Assembly: GCF_001445655.1 (NCBI RefSeq)
Contig: NZ_LNBE01000003.1
Location: 1,718,530 to 1,782,529, forward strand
DNA: 64,000 nt
Direction of reading: 5' to 3'
DNA from: Streptomyces roseifaciens
GTDB taxonomy: Bacteria; Actinomycetota; Actinomycetes; Streptomycetales; Streptomycetaceae
The notes under the pieces: generated by a model
Seen by the model: the letters and a program-made list of their open reading frames with translations, nothing else
The model's database searches: none
What the model was told of the DNA's origin: nothing
Program-made: the position numbers and the translations under genes
Part shown: piece after piece, positions 17,137-25,951 of the stretch
Layout: each line of letters begins with the position of its first letter
How positions within the stretch are numbered: position 1 is the stretch's first letter

Positions 17137-17161
17137 CCGCCAGATTGGAGGCCGACGCCGT

Positions 17162-17188
17162 CCTGTGAGCCCTGTGAGCCCTGTGAGC
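17162..17188. repeat. Three tandem copies of a 9-bp unit
   Basis: CCTGTGAGC is repeated three times (the last base differs little) between the convergent regulator and membrane protein genes. No function is evident. Confidence 0.45.
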
Positions 17189-17204
17189 TTCACGAACGCC
17201 GCTC

Positions 17205-17765
17205 TCAGTGCCGGGCGTTGACGAACCCTATGCCGACGGACCCCCACCAGCACACCTGGGAGACGAGGGCCGTGCCCGCGCCCCAGGCGAGCAGGCCCCG
17301 GCCCGGCGGGGTGGGGGAGTGCTGCGCCAGGCGCCGGGTGAGCACCCCGGCCTGGAGGCCGTTGAGGGTGAGGACGACGATCATGACGAGCTTGGCGCGG
17401 GTGAGCGGCGAGGCCGGGTCCGGGTGCAGGAAGGCGCCGCTGGCCAGCAGCCCTGCCAGGCCGGCCCAGATGGGCACGTGCAGTCGCCCGGCGGCGTTGA
17501 GCGCGTCGGCGAGCGGAAGCCGCCGGGTGACCCACAGCAGCCCGAACCAGTCGGCGGCCAGCACCGCACCGAAGCCGAGGGCCAGGGACGCGAGGTGCAC
17601 GAAGAGGGCCCCGGTGTGCAGCGCCTCGTCGGTGCGGACGTGCAAGGAGACCCACAGGCAGCCCGCCAGGGCCAGGCACGCCAGGAGCGCGCCGGCGGCG
17701 ACCGTCCACCACGAGTCGTACAGGCGCAGCGGCTGTGGCTGCGGCTGTGACTGAGGAGCGGACAC
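17205..17765 (-). CDS. Small integral membrane protein behind an iron box
   Basis: 186 aa; GTG 17763-17765 follows GGGAGG. After a Gln/Pro-rich start, five hydrophobic segments are visible (VAAGALLACLALAGCLWVSL, VHLASLALGFGAVLAADWFG, LHVPIWAGLAGLLASGAFL, LVMIVVLTLNGLQAGVLT, LLAWGAGTALVSQVCWWGS), with His residues at HTGALFVHLA and near LHVPIW. This resembles CopD/DUF2214-like heme-binding membrane proteins, but the family is not certain. A DtxR/IdeR-type box lies 56 bp upstream (17821-17839), so expression is probably iron-repressed. Confidence 0.75.
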   Translation of the reverse strand: MSAPQSQPQPQPLRLYDSWWTVAAGALLACLALAGCLWVSLHVRTDEALHTGALFVHLASLALGFGAVLAADWFGLLWVTRRLPLADALNAAGRLHVPIWAGLAGLLASGAFLHPDPASPLTRAKLVMIVVLTLNGLQAGVLTRRLAQHSPTPPGRGLLAWGAGTALVSQVCWWGSVGIGFVNARH

Positions 17766-17820
17766 GGGACCTCCCGGAAAACGAGGCGAGGAGCGCGGGG
17801 TAAGGAGCGCGGAGTAAGAA

Positions 17821-17839
17821 GTAGGTAAGCCTTACCTAT
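17821..17839. promoter_or_regulatory. DtxR/IdeR (DmdR)-type iron box
   Basis: The 19-mer GTAGGTAAGCCTTACCTAT is a near-perfect palindrome (TAGGTAAG/CTTACCTA). It matches the actinobacterial iron-box pattern TTAGGTTAGSCTAACCTAA at most positions. It lies upstream of the membrane gene on the minus strand (start 17765) and could also act on the secreted-protein gene at 18059. Confidence 0.75.
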
Positions 17840-18058
17840 GTTCGTTGCTGTCCGTCAAAGCGGGTCCGTCGATACGTCCCGATCCGGGCCGAAGCGTGAC
17901 CGCCGCGAGATCACGCCGAGATACTCCGGCCGGCCGTACAGGCGTTCCCGCCTCGTCGGCGCGACGCAATGCCGCGCCCACCGACGAGTGATTCCGCCGG
18001 ATGGAGCAGCGCACGTGGATATCTGGAGGCACCGTCCCGTCACCACGAAAGGACTCCC

Positions 18059-18427
18059 GTGCGTATCCGCCGCGCCCTGGGCACCGCCGTGTCCGTCCTG
18101 CTGCTCACCACTTTCGCCGCCTCACCCGAGGCGCACGCCGCGAACGGCACGCTGACAGTGGACTACTCCCGCTGCAGAGCGGGCACCGGCATCACCGGGG
18201 TGGCCTGCCTCCGCGAGGCCGTGAGCAGGCGCGAGAAGGACCCGCAGGACGGCAAGTGCTACAGCCTGCTCACCGAGAACCGGGCCAAGATCCGCCGGCT
18301 CACCAACGGAACCAGCCGCGCCATGCTCTACTTCACCGACCGCCACTGCACGCGGCGCGCGGGCGTCCTGGGCGCAGGCCGCCACTTGACGAACCCGCCG
18401 GTGCGCAGCGTGCAGTACCCGATCTGA
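18059..18427 (+). CDS. Small secreted cysteine-containing protein
   Basis: 122 aa from GTG 18059 with AAAGGA upstream. There is a signal peptide (VRIRRALGTAVSVLLLTTFA, cleavage near SPEAHA-A). The mature part of about 90 aa has four cysteines (YSRC, VACL, GKCY, RHCT), probably two disulfides, and basic patches. I do not recognise the family; it is secreted and may be a small binding or inhibitor protein. It is separated from the iron-box site by about 220 bp. Confidence 0.7.
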   Translation: MRIRRALGTAVSVLLLTTFAASPEAHAANGTLTVDYSRCRAGTGITGVACLREAVSRREKDPQDGKCYSLLTENRAKIRRLTNGTSRAMLYFTDRHCTRRAGVLGAGRHLTNPPVRSVQYPI

Positions 18428-18497
18428 CGCACCGGGCGGGAGCGGGCCCGGCCGGGCCCGCTCCCGCCTTCCTGCGCCGTCGAGGAGGATGGGTCCC

Positions 18498-19007
18498 ATG
18501 GCCACGATCACCTTCGTCCAGGGAAACATCACCCAGCAGCACGTCGACGCCGTCGTCAACGCGGCGAACTCCTCGCTCCTCGGGGGAGGCGGCGTCGACG
18601 GCGCCATCCACCGCGCGGGCGGCCCCGCAATCCTGAACGCCTGCCGCGACCTACGCGCCTCCCACTACGGCAAAGGCCTCCCCACCGGCAAGGCCGTGGC
18701 CACCACGGCGGGCGACCTCCCGGCGCGCTGGGTGATCCACACGGTGGGCCCGGTCTTCTCGCAGCAGGAGGACCGCTCCCACCTCCTGGCTTCCTGTCAC
18801 CGCGAGTCGCTCCGAGTCGCCGACGAACTGGGCGCGAAGACGGTCGCGTTCCCGGCGATCTCGACGGGCGTGTACAGCTGGCCGGTCGAGGACGCGGCCC
18901 GCATCGCGGTCGAGACGGTCCGGCAGACGGAGACGTCGGTGGAAGAGGTTCGCTTCGTCCTCTTCGACGAGCGGGCGTACGAGGCATTCGCGTCGCAGAT
19001 GCGTTGA
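18498..19007 (+). CDS. Macrodomain protein (YmdB/ADP-ribose deacetylase-like)
   Basis: 169 aa. ATG 18498 is nine bases after GGAGG; the ATG at 18489 is too close to that site. The macro fold motifs are GNITQQHVDAVVNAANSSLL, GGGGVDGAIHRAGG and AFPAISTGVYSWP. The NAAN and GGGVDGAIH loops bind ADP-ribose and place it with O-acetyl-ADP-ribose deacetylases or ADP-ribosyl hydrolases acting in the cytosol. Length and motif order match bacterial YmdB-type MacroD proteins. Confidence 0.93.
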   Translation: MATITFVQGNITQQHVDAVVNAANSSLLGGGGVDGAIHRAGGPAILNACRDLRASHYGKGLPTGKAVATTAGDLPARWVIHTVGPVFSQQEDRSHLLASCHRESLRVADELGAKTVAFPAISTGVYSWPVEDAARIAVETVRQTETSVEEVRFVLFDERAYEAFASQMR

Positions 19008-19060
19008 TGGCTGTATGGGTCGGGAGGATGACCACGCCTGAGCCCCCTGACGAAAGATCA

Positions 19061-19101
19061 CTGGACGGCCGCCACCTCGCACAAAGATGGCGGCCGTCCA
19101 G
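19061..19101. terminator. Strong 14-bp stem-loop terminator candidate
   Basis: CTGGACGGCCGCCA and TGGCGGCCGTCCAG form a perfect 14-bp stem with a 13-nt loop, 54 bp after the macrodomain stop. No T-run follows. The rest of the 19008-19354 gap holds no recognised gene. Confidence 0.7.
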
Positions 19102-19354
19102 CGATTGCCGGGCACGGTGCACCGACCCGGAATAGCCTTGCCGGAGACGGTCCCGCCCTCGTTCACTGTTGCAGGGCGTGGAGCGAGGGAGGGCAGGTTG
19201 GCGGGTCTGAAGCTGTGCCGTACGGCGGGCGGGGTGACGGAGCCCGTGCCTCAACCAGGGGCTCTTCTGCCGGCGCAAGACGTACCGCGCTTACCAGCGG
19301 TTGCGGAACATTGCCCCCTGTCCCTTTCTGCTCTCCTCTGTGCGGAGATTCTCG

Positions 19355-20884
19355 ATGCGTACATCAGCTCATGCACGATGGCAGCCGTCCGAGCCGCCGG
19401 GCGACGACGAGCGCATACTCAAGGAGCTCGGCTATACCCAGCAACTGCACCGGCGCATGGGCGCCTTCGGTAACTTCTCCGCTTCCCTGTCGGTCATCTC
19501 CATCATGTCCGGGGCGTTGCTGCTTTTCGGCTACGGCCTGAACAGCGGTGGACCCGCAGTGGTGGTGTGGGGGTGGCTCGCCGTGGGGCCGCTGGTGCTG
19601 TGCCTGGCCGCGGCGCTGGCCGAGATCACCTCCCGCTACCCCACGAGCGGCGGCCTGTACTACATGGCCCGCCAGCTCGGCGGTGAGCGGTGGAGCTGGT
19701 ACACCGGCTGGCTCAACCTTCTGGGGCTGCTCGGCGGGATCGCGGCCCAGGACTACGGCATCGCGACCTTCACCGCCGCCTGGGCGAACCTGCAGTTCGG
19801 CTACGTGCCGACGCCAGGGTCCCTGCTGGTCCTTTTCGCGGTCATCCTCGCGTTGCACGCGGTCCTGAACCTCTTAGGCACCCGGCTGATGAACGTCCTG
19901 ACCTCCCTGAGCGCGTGGTGGCACCTGGCCGGGGCCGTCGTCATCATCGGCGCCCTGATGCTCGTCCCCTCCCACCACCAGTCGGCCGGCTTCGTGTTCT
20001 CCGAGTTCACCAACAACACCGGCTGGTCGAGCCCCGTGTACGTGATCCTGCTGGGCATGCTGCTGCCCTGCTTCGCCCTGGCCGGCTACGACACATCGGC
20101 CCACCTGAGCGAGGAGACCAGTGGCGCCTCCGTGGCCGCGGCGCGCGGGATCATCCGCTCGGTGACGGTGTCCTGGATCGCCGGCGGCATCCTGCTGGCC
20201 GCCTTGCTGTTCGCCATCCAGGACTACACCGGAACCCTGGGCAGCGAGACCGGGGTGCCGGTGGCGCAGATCTTCCTGGACGCTCTGGGCGTGGCGACGG
20301 CGAAGGCGTTGCTGCTGGTGATCATCGTTGCGCAGTTCCTGTGCGGCTACACCGTCACCGCCTCCGCCAGCCGCATGACCTACGCCTTCGCCCGGGACGG
20401 CGCCCTGCCCGGCTCGGCGCATTGGCAGAAGGTCAGCCGCCGTACGGCCGTCCCGGCCAACGCTGTCTGGCTCGCAGTCGGTGTCGCCTTCGTACTGGCC
20501 CTGCCGTCCCTGTATTCCGCCACGGCCTTCTCGGCGGTGACCGCGATTTCCGTCGTGGGCTTCACCCCGGCCTACGCCATCCCGGTGCTGCTGCGACTGC
20601 GCCACCGGGACCGGTTCACCCCCGGGCCCTGGCACCTGGGCCGCTGGAGCCGGCCGATCGGGTGGGTGGCCGTGCTCTGGGCAGCCGGGGTAACCGTGCT
20701 GTTCCTCCTACCGCAGTCCAGCCCGGTCACCGCCACGAGCTTCAACTACACGCCCGTCGCCTTGCTGGTGGCCCTCGGCATGGCCGCCCTGTGGTGGCGC
20801 TTCGGACGCCGCTCCTACGGGGTGCCCCGCTCCAGCACGGCGAACGCCCACGACCAGACCGAAGAAGCCGAAAACGTCACCTGA
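19355..20884 (+). CDS. APC-family amino acid permease with TTA codon
   Basis: 509 aa; ATG 19355 has GGAG eight bases upstream (an upstream ATG at 19301 is less likely). It has about 12 transmembrane helices, and the first helix carries the APC pattern GAFGNFSASLSVISIMSG. Other family signs are RYPTSGGLYYMAR and CFALAGYDTSAHLSEET. It is probably a cytoplasmic-membrane importer of amino acids or GABA/choline-like amines (AAT/ACT subgroup). Codon 174 (19874-19876) is TTA, so translation may require the bldA tRNA. Confidence 0.88.
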   Translation: MRTSAHARWQPSEPPGDDERILKELGYTQQLHRRMGAFGNFSASLSVISIMSGALLLFGYGLNSGGPAVVVWGWLAVGPLVLCLAAALAEITSRYPTSGGLYYMARQLGGERWSWYTGWLNLLGLLGGIAAQDYGIATFTAAWANLQFGYVPTPGSLLVLFAVILALHAVLNLLGTRLMNVLTSLSAWWHLAGAVVIIGALMLVPSHHQSAGFVFSEFTNNTGWSSPVYVILLGMLLPCFALAGYDTSAHLSEETSGASVAAARGIIRSVTVSWIAGGILLAALLFAIQDYTGTLGSETGVPVAQIFLDALGVATAKALLLVIIVAQFLCGYTVTASASRMTYAFARDGALPGSAHWQKVSRRTAVPANAVWLAVGVAFVLALPSLYSATAFSAVTAISVVGFTPAYAIPVLLRLRHRDRFTPGPWHLGRWSRPIGWVAVLWAAGVTVLFLLPQSSPVTATSFNYTPVALLVALGMAALWWRFGRRSYGVPRSSTANAHDQTEEAENVT

Positions 20885-20991
20885 TGACCGCACGACTGCA
20901 CAACCGCACGTCGCAAGCAGAGTCCGAGGCGCCAAGGGCATCCACCACCTGCTCAGGAGCCTTGCCGAACACAACACGTCATGGAGGCACC

Positions 20992-21792
20992 GTGACCGTT
21001 TCCACGGAGTCCATCGAATCGGTACAGCAGCTCACCACGGCCTGGCGGACCATGGTGCTCGACCGCGACCCGAACGCGGACGTGCGTGACCTTCCGGGCA
21101 TCGCTGTCCGCTGGGCCGACAGCCGGTTCGGGTTCTTCAACTGCATCACCTTGACCGAGGCGGAAGCGGGAGCAGAGCTCCTCAGGCACCATCTGAACCA
21201 GGCCGCGGACATCATGCGGACAAAGAAGCACCCGGGCTTCGTGTGGCTCTTCGAAGACCTCCTCGACGACGAGGCCCGCTCCGCGCTGGAGACGACAGCC
21301 GAGCAGGCCGGCCTCCAGTACGCCTTCCCCGGTACGGGCATGGCCGGCGACCTGCTCCCCATCCCCGAGCCGGCCCACCCCGACCTGACGTTCACCCGCG
21401 TGCGCACCGACGAGCAGTTGCAGGCCTACGCCGACCTCCAATCACGCGCGTACGGGTTCTCCTTGGAGGAGGGCCGCGACGGCCTGGCCGGATCCGCGCT
21501 CTGGAAGAACGAGGTGTACGCCTACTTGGCCATGCGAGGCGACGAACCGGTGGCGTGCGCCGCCACGGTCGAAGCACAAGGGCGCCTGTTCGTCGCATTC
21601 GTCGCCACGGACCCGCAGTGGCAGCGCAAGGGCTACGGCGAAGCGGTCACCCGCAAAGCGCTGTACGAAGGCGCGCGGGCCACCGGACTGACCCGCGCCA
21701 CGCTGCACGCCACCGCCGCCGGAGCCCCCGTGTACCCGCGCATCGGGTTCCGGCCGAACACACCAATCCACTTCTACAGCCTGAAAGGCTGA
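20992..21792 (+). CDS. GNAT-family N-acetyltransferase
   Basis: 266 aa from GTG 20992 with GGAGG four bases upstream. An in-frame ATG at 20884 overlaps the permease stop as TGATG and would add 36 poorly conserved-looking residues. The C-terminal GNAT core holds the acetyl-CoA loop FVATDPQWQRKGYGEAVTRK. The N-terminal half (FGFFNCITLTEAEAGAELLR) looks like a second, degenerate GNAT fold, as in tandem GNAT proteins. Its location downstream of the permease suggests co-transcription. The substrate is unknown. Confidence 0.82.
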   Translation: MTVSTESIESVQQLTTAWRTMVLDRDPNADVRDLPGIAVRWADSRFGFFNCITLTEAEAGAELLRHHLNQAADIMRTKKHPGFVWLFEDLLDDEARSALETTAEQAGLQYAFPGTGMAGDLLPIPEPAHPDLTFTRVRTDEQLQAYADLQSRAYGFSLEEGRDGLAGSALWKNEVYAYLAMRGDEPVACAATVEAQGRLFVAFVATDPQWQRKGYGEAVTRKALYEGARATGLTRATLHATAAGAPVYPRIGFRPNTPIHFYSLKG

Positions 21793-22236
21793 TCCGCTGA
21801 GGCAGCTTTCAGGCCTCTCCGACGGGCCAAGTGGCGGGGCCTCGGCCTCCGCCGCTTGGAGATGGATCTCGCGGTTCAGGCGTCCCGGAGCCGACCTTCA
21901 GTAGATCGTCGGCACGCGACGGCACGGCCCCGTGTTCCTCTCACGTTGGACAGGAGCGAGCAGGTGCAAAAGGACAGGAACGCGCGTTCGTGACCAGACC
22001 GGGGCACGGGTGCACCTTTCGCTGATGCGGACCGGCGCGCCGAGCGGCCCCGGTGTTGCCGGGGGCCGTTCGATATGTGCCTTCAAGTCATCACACCGAT
22101 CATTTTCAGCCAGCGTGGTTCCACAAGAACTCGCACCGACTTCTAGCGGGTGCAGCTCTTCCTCACCTCGTGAACCTCCCTCAGGATCGGGGGACATCCG
22201 GAAGCGGTCAGTCCGCTTCATCGACTCCGCACTCCG
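21793..22236 (+). other. Gap without a recognised gene
   Basis: No frame shows a convincing start with coding bias. The stretch is slightly less GC-rich (22060-22160) than the neighbours and probably contains the promoter of the flavohemoglobin gene. I did not find a clear NsrR or Rex-type palindrome in it. Confidence 0.5.
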
Positions 22237-23682
22237 ATGAGGACTCATGCCGGCCCCATTCGACCTCCTTGCCGCTCGCTCTCGACCGAGATCCGCTGGG
22301 GGAGCGCTGGACCGTTGAGATTCCGGATCGGTCGCCCGAGCAGTACGCCCGCACGCACGGCTTCGGAATACCCCGAGTACCCGGAGTACCCGCAGTACCC
22401 GGAGCACCCCGAGTATCGCGAGTACCCGCAGTACTCGGAATACCCCGAGTACCCGGAGCCCGTCCACGGCGTCCATGCCGGCCATGACGTCCATGCCGAC
22501 CATGACGTCCAGGCTGTGCATGCCGTAGAGCCGGAGACCGCTGAAGCGCCGTTGTCGGACCACGAGATCGCCCTCATCAGGACGTCCCTCTCGGTGGTCG
22601 AACCCCTCGCAGGGGAAATAACGGTCTACTTCTACGCAGTCCTGTTCGCCCGCTATCCCGAAGTCCGTTCGATGTTCCCGGAAGGGATGGACGCCCAGCG
22701 CGATCGCCTCCTGCGCGCGCTGCTGCGCATCGTTGACCTGGTCGACGACCCCGAAAACCTCGTCCGCTTCTGCGGACACCTCGGCCGCGATCACCGTAAA
22801 TTCGGCACCGCCGCCGCGCATTTCCCGGCCGTGGGCGAATGCCTCCTCGCCACGCTGGCCCGGTACGCCGGTTCCGCGTGGACCCCGGAGATCGCCGCCG
22901 CCTGGACGAAGGCGTACGGCACGGTCGCGCAGGTCATGATCAGTGCGGCCGAGGAGGACGAGGCGGTACGGCCCGCCGTGTGGCCCGCCACGGTCGTGCA
23001 CCGCGTCTCGCGCGGCCACGGCATCGCCGAAATCACCGTACGTCCCCATATTCCGTACGAGTACGCCGCAGGCCAGTACGTGAGCGTCGAGACCCCGTGG
23101 TGGCCGAAGCGGTGGCGCTACTACTCCGCCGCCAACGCGCCTCGCGAGGACGGCACCCTCACCTTTCACGTGCGCGCCGTGCCCGGCGGCTCGGTCAGCG
23201 AGGCGCTGGTGCACCGGGCGGCGGTGGGGGACGTCATCCGGCTCGGGCCCCCGATGGGCGACATGACCCTGGACGTGGCCGACCAGGGCGAACTGGTCTT
23301 CGTGGCCGGCGGCACCGGTCTCGCCCCGGTCCGCGCACTCGTCGAAGAGGTCGCCCGGCGAGGGGGATACCGGCAAGTGCACCTGTTCCTCGGCGCCCGG
23401 ACCGGGGCCGAGCTGTACGGGGTCGACGACATGCTCCGGATGGCCCAGCGGCACCACTGGCTGACCATCAAGGGCGCGGTCTCCGACGAGTACATTCCCG
23501 GAATCCGCGGATCCCTCCCGGACGTACTGGCCGAATACGGGCCGTGGTACGAGCACGACGTCTTTCTCAGCGGCCCGGCCCAAATGGTCGCCTCCGCCAA
23601 GGAGATGCTCACCCTCAGCGGCACCCGGCCCGACCGCATTCATCACGACCCCTTCGAGACTCCCGTCCTGTCCGCTCCCTGA
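22237..23682 (+). CDS. hmp: Flavohemoglobin (NO dioxygenase-like) with repetitive N-terminus
   Basis: 481 aa if it starts at ATG 22237, which has no ribosome site; GTG 22516 is an alternative. Residues 106-240 are a globin: B10-region TVYFYAVLFARYPEVRSMFP, and the proximal His186 in GRDHRKFG. Then come an FAD domain (RYYSAAN) and an NAD domain (FVAGGTGLAPVRALVE, FLSGP). The family oxidises NO to nitrate using O2 and NAD(P)H. Residues 44-75 are a YPE/YPQ tandem repeat absent from ordinary Hmp; it may be unstructured or not translated. It is followed after 52 bp by a PNPOx-like gene, probably one operon. Confidence 0.85.
   Translation: MRTHAGPIRPPCRSLSTEIRWGSAGPLRFRIGRPSSTPARTASEYPEYPEYPQYPEHPEYREYPQYSEYPEYPEPVHGVHAGHDVHADHDVQAVHAVEPETAEAPLSDHEIALIRTSLSVVEPLAGEITVYFYAVLFARYPEVRSMFPEGMDAQRDRLLRALLRIVDLVDDPENLVRFCGHLGRDHRKFGTAAAHFPAVGECLLATLARYAGSAWTPEIAAAWTKAYGTVAQVMISAAEEDEAVRPAVWPATVVHRVSRGHGIAEITVRPHIPYEYAAGQYVSVETPWWPKRWRYYSAANAPREDGTLTFHVRAVPGGSVSEALVHRAAVGDVIRLGPPMGDMTLDVADQGELVFVAGGTGLAPVRALVEEVARRGGYRQVHLFLGARTGAELYGVDDMLRMAQRHHWLTIKGAVSDEYIPGIRGSLPDVLAEYGPWYEHDVFLSGPAQMVASAKEMLTLSGTRPDRIHHDPFETPVLSAP
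22366..22461 (+). repeat. Nine-bp tandem repeat coding EYP/QYP
   Basis: About ten units of the GAGTACCCG type code for (E/Q)YPE steps near the N-terminus of the flavohemoglobin. Units vary (GAATACCCC, CAGTACCCG, GAGCACCCC, CAGTACTCG), so the repeat is old and partly diverged. Confidence 0.85.
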
Positions 23683-23734
23683 GCCGCGCCGCCCCCCTCC
23701 GAATCCGACCTGTCACCTGCCAGGAGACCCCTTC

Positions 23735-24337
23735 GTGACCATGCCTCCGCCGTCCTTCGGATCAGCGGGTGAACACCAGCTGCAGCAGCACATGGGCACT
23801 GCGGACCGCGCCGCCCGGTTCTACGATCAGCAGGTGCGTCGCCATCTCACGCCGGAGATGCAGGAATTCATCGGGCGCCAGGCCATGGTCTTCCTGGCCA
23901 CCGCGGACTCCCACGGGGAATGCGACGCCAGCTTCCGGGCCGGGCCGCCGGGTTTCGTCCACGTGATCGACGCCCACACCCTCGCCTACCCCGAATTCCG
24001 CGGCAACGGTGTGCTGGCCAGCGCGGGCAACATGGTCGAGAACCCGCACCTCGGCATGCTCTTCGTGGACTTCACCCACCACCACGTGGGACTTCACGTC
24101 AACGGCGTCGCCCACCTCTACCACGACAGCGACCTCCGGCGTCTCCGCCCCGGCCTGCCCACCGACGTCGCGCCCGGGCGCAGTCCGGAAATGTGGGTGC
24201 ACCTCACCGTCGAGGAGGCCTATATCCACTGCTCCAAGTACATACCCCACCTGGTACCGGCCCCCCGCCCCGCCGGCCGCGACGCCTCCCGCCCCAAGGA
24301 CTCGGACTACTTCACCCAGCCCCACGCGGCTTACTGA
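23735..24337 (+). CDS. Pyridoxamine 5'-phosphate oxidase-like FMN-binding protein
   Basis: 200 aa from GTG 23735 with AGGAGA upstream. The PNPOx split-barrel pattern is visible: FIGRQAMVFLATADSHGECD, PGFVHVIDAHTLAYPEFRGN and HLGMLFVDFTHHHVGLHVNG. Such proteins bind FMN or F420 and carry out small redox steps. It follows the flavohemoglobin in the same orientation with 52 bp between, so they may act together in NO or oxygen stress. The precise substrate is unknown. Confidence 0.85.
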   Translation: MTMPPPSFGSAGEHQLQQHMGTADRAARFYDQQVRRHLTPEMQEFIGRQAMVFLATADSHGECDASFRAGPPGFVHVIDAHTLAYPEFRGNGVLASAGNMVENPHLGMLFVDFTHHHVGLHVNGVAHLYHDSDLRRLRPGLPTDVAPGRSPEMWVHLTVEEAYIHCSKYIPHLVPAPRPAGRDASRPKDSDYFTQPHAAY

Positions 24338-24496
24338 GGCACACCGAAGCCTGCGCCGGCGCGCGAGTGACGCAGCAGCCGACGTTTTCGCCGCACTCCG
24401 CGCGCTCGGCGCCGACCTCGACGGCCCGCGGGGCGTTCCCGGACCGGGTCCCGCCCGGCCCGGGCGCCTGTCAGCGCGTCCGTCCTCCTCCGGCCG

Positions 24497-25468
24497 TCAG
24501 CACAGACGGGTGTGGCGGCAGATGATCCGGCCGCCGCCGTGGGAACCGCCGGACGAGCCGCCGGAGCCGCCGGAGTCGCCCAGGCGGGGAATGCCGTCCG
24601 GGAAGGCGGTGTTGCGGTTGCGGTCGCCGGGGAAGGGGTCGCGGTAGTCCGGATCGAGGTCGCCGTCCCGGTCCGGCAGGTCCACGGACGTGCCGTTGCC
24701 CCGGTCGGGCTCCGGGCAGCCGTTGTCCTTGGACGACAGGTAGAGCGTCACCCGTGTGCCGCTCTCGACCTTCGCGTCCTTGGCCGGGTCGTGCGCGCAC
24801 ACCCGCCAGTCGTCGTACTCGCCTTCGTCGGGCAGCTTGTCGTTGCGGTAGGCCTTGCGTGCCTCGATGCGGCCGGCGGGGACCCCCAGGGCGATGACCT
24901 CGGCGCGGGCCGTCCACCACGTCTTCCACACCAGCTCGGGCATGGTGGGCCACGGTATGGGCCGGCCGTCCTCCTTCGGGCACGGGGCGTCCTTCGGCAC
25001 GACGCCGAAGTCGAGCGTCGGCTTCGTGCCGAGCGGCCGGCCGGCCTCCTGGAAGCAGACGGTCCACGTCGTACGGCCCCGGATGAACTTGTTCTTCTCG
25101 GACGCATCGTGGGAGTTCACGATGAACCCGGCCTTCCGGGCCTTTCCGTACGCGACGTCCAGGTTCTGGCCGCGGTAGTCGGCGGCCGGCGGTCGCGTCG
25201 GCTCCGCGGTGCTCGTCGCGGAAGAGGCGGCCGCCGCGCCGGGCTTCACGCCGCGGGGCTGCTTCGTGCCGGCCGCCTTCGCGTCCGCCGCGGTGCCCTG
25301 CGTGCCGTCCTTCTGCAGGTCGGGCAGTACGGCGCCCAGCACGGCCACGGCGGCGACCGCCGTCGCGACCTTCCGGCGCTTCGACCAGGGGTTGCGCTGC
25401 CGGGGTGCGCCCTCGGGGTCGTGCGGCGGATCGGACGGTGCCGGAGTGGTCGTCTGCGGGCCAGGCAT
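24497..25468 (-). CDS. Membrane-anchored PASTA-like protein with Gly-rich tail
   Basis: 323 aa. Cytoplasmic proline-rich N-terminus, one transmembrane helix at about 33-49 (KVATAVAAVAVLGAVLP), then an extracytoplasmic part. The segment QNLDVAYGKARKAGF repeats the PASTA-like layout (first helix, then a late GTxV-type strand), and VIALGVPAGRIEARKAY looks like a second. A Cys pair (CFQEAG/CPKED) and a DRDGDLDPDYRDP calcium-loop-like segment follow, ending in a Gly/Ser-rich tail with CRHTRLC. It probably binds cell wall or metal. Function not known. Confidence 0.65.
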   Translation of the reverse strand: MPGPQTTTPAPSDPPHDPEGAPRQRNPWSKRRKVATAVAAVAVLGAVLPDLQKDGTQGTAADAKAAGTKQPRGVKPGAAAASSATSTAEPTRPPAADYRGQNLDVAYGKARKAGFIVNSHDASEKNKFIRGRTTWTVCFQEAGRPLGTKPTLDFGVVPKDAPCPKEDGRPIPWPTMPELVWKTWWTARAEVIALGVPAGRIEARKAYRNDKLPDEGEYDDWRVCAHDPAKDAKVESGTRVTLYLSSKDNGCPEPDRGNGTSVDLPDRDGDLDPDYRDPFPGDRNRNTAFPDGIPRLGDSGGSGGSSGGSHGGGRIICRHTRLC

Positions 25469-25568
25469 GGCGGCGCCCTTCGAATTCGTGCAGTTGTGCG
25501 GGCGTATCGTACACAGCCCGCGGCGGGCGCCGGCCCCGGCCCCATGACGGGCTCGGGGCGCGGCGGGC

Positions 25569-25781
25569 TCAGGGGCCGGAGATGAAGTGCAGGGCCGTGA
25601 CGGCTGCTGCCAGCACTCCGGCCAGCACCGTGATCAGGACCGATGACGTCAGCAGGTACGCGCTTCCGAGGCTCGCCGTCGTGCCGTTGACGAGCGCCAC
25701 GACCTCCGTGGGGCTCGGGTGGCGCTTCGGGCCGGCGGGGCCGCTGCCGTCGGGGTGTGGTGTGCCGGTACGGCGACTCAT
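25569..25781 (-). CDS. Small single-pass membrane protein
   Basis: 70 aa with a strong ribosome site (GGAGGAGAGG). The proline-rich N-terminus is followed by a long hydrophobic segment, AYLLTSSVLITVLAGVLAAA, ending VTALHFISGP. There is no cysteine and no known motif. Its ORF is short, so the call rests on the ribosome site and the hydrophobic profile. It lies divergent from the sigma-factor operon, 170 bp away. Confidence 0.55.
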   Translation of the reverse strand: MSRRTGTPHPDGSGPAGPKRHPSPTEVVALVNGTTASLGSAYLLTSSVLITVLAGVLAAAVTALHFISGP

Positions 25782-25951
25782 CAGGGCCTCTCCTCCGTCG
25801 GGGCTGTCATCGAAGAAGGGGCGGAAAAGCGCCCGTCCCGTGCAAGTTCCGTGGGCGGAGGCTGCCGAGGAGCGGCTCCCGGCGGCCTTTGCACGCCATC
25901 GCCTTCTCAGGGACCTTTAAGGGTGTGGACCGACCCGGAGGAGGTGGCTGC

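Noticed and set aside
22366..22461. Possible CRISPR-like array in the 9-bp repeat
   Set aside because: Units are contiguous codon triplets without spacers and stay in frame with a protein.
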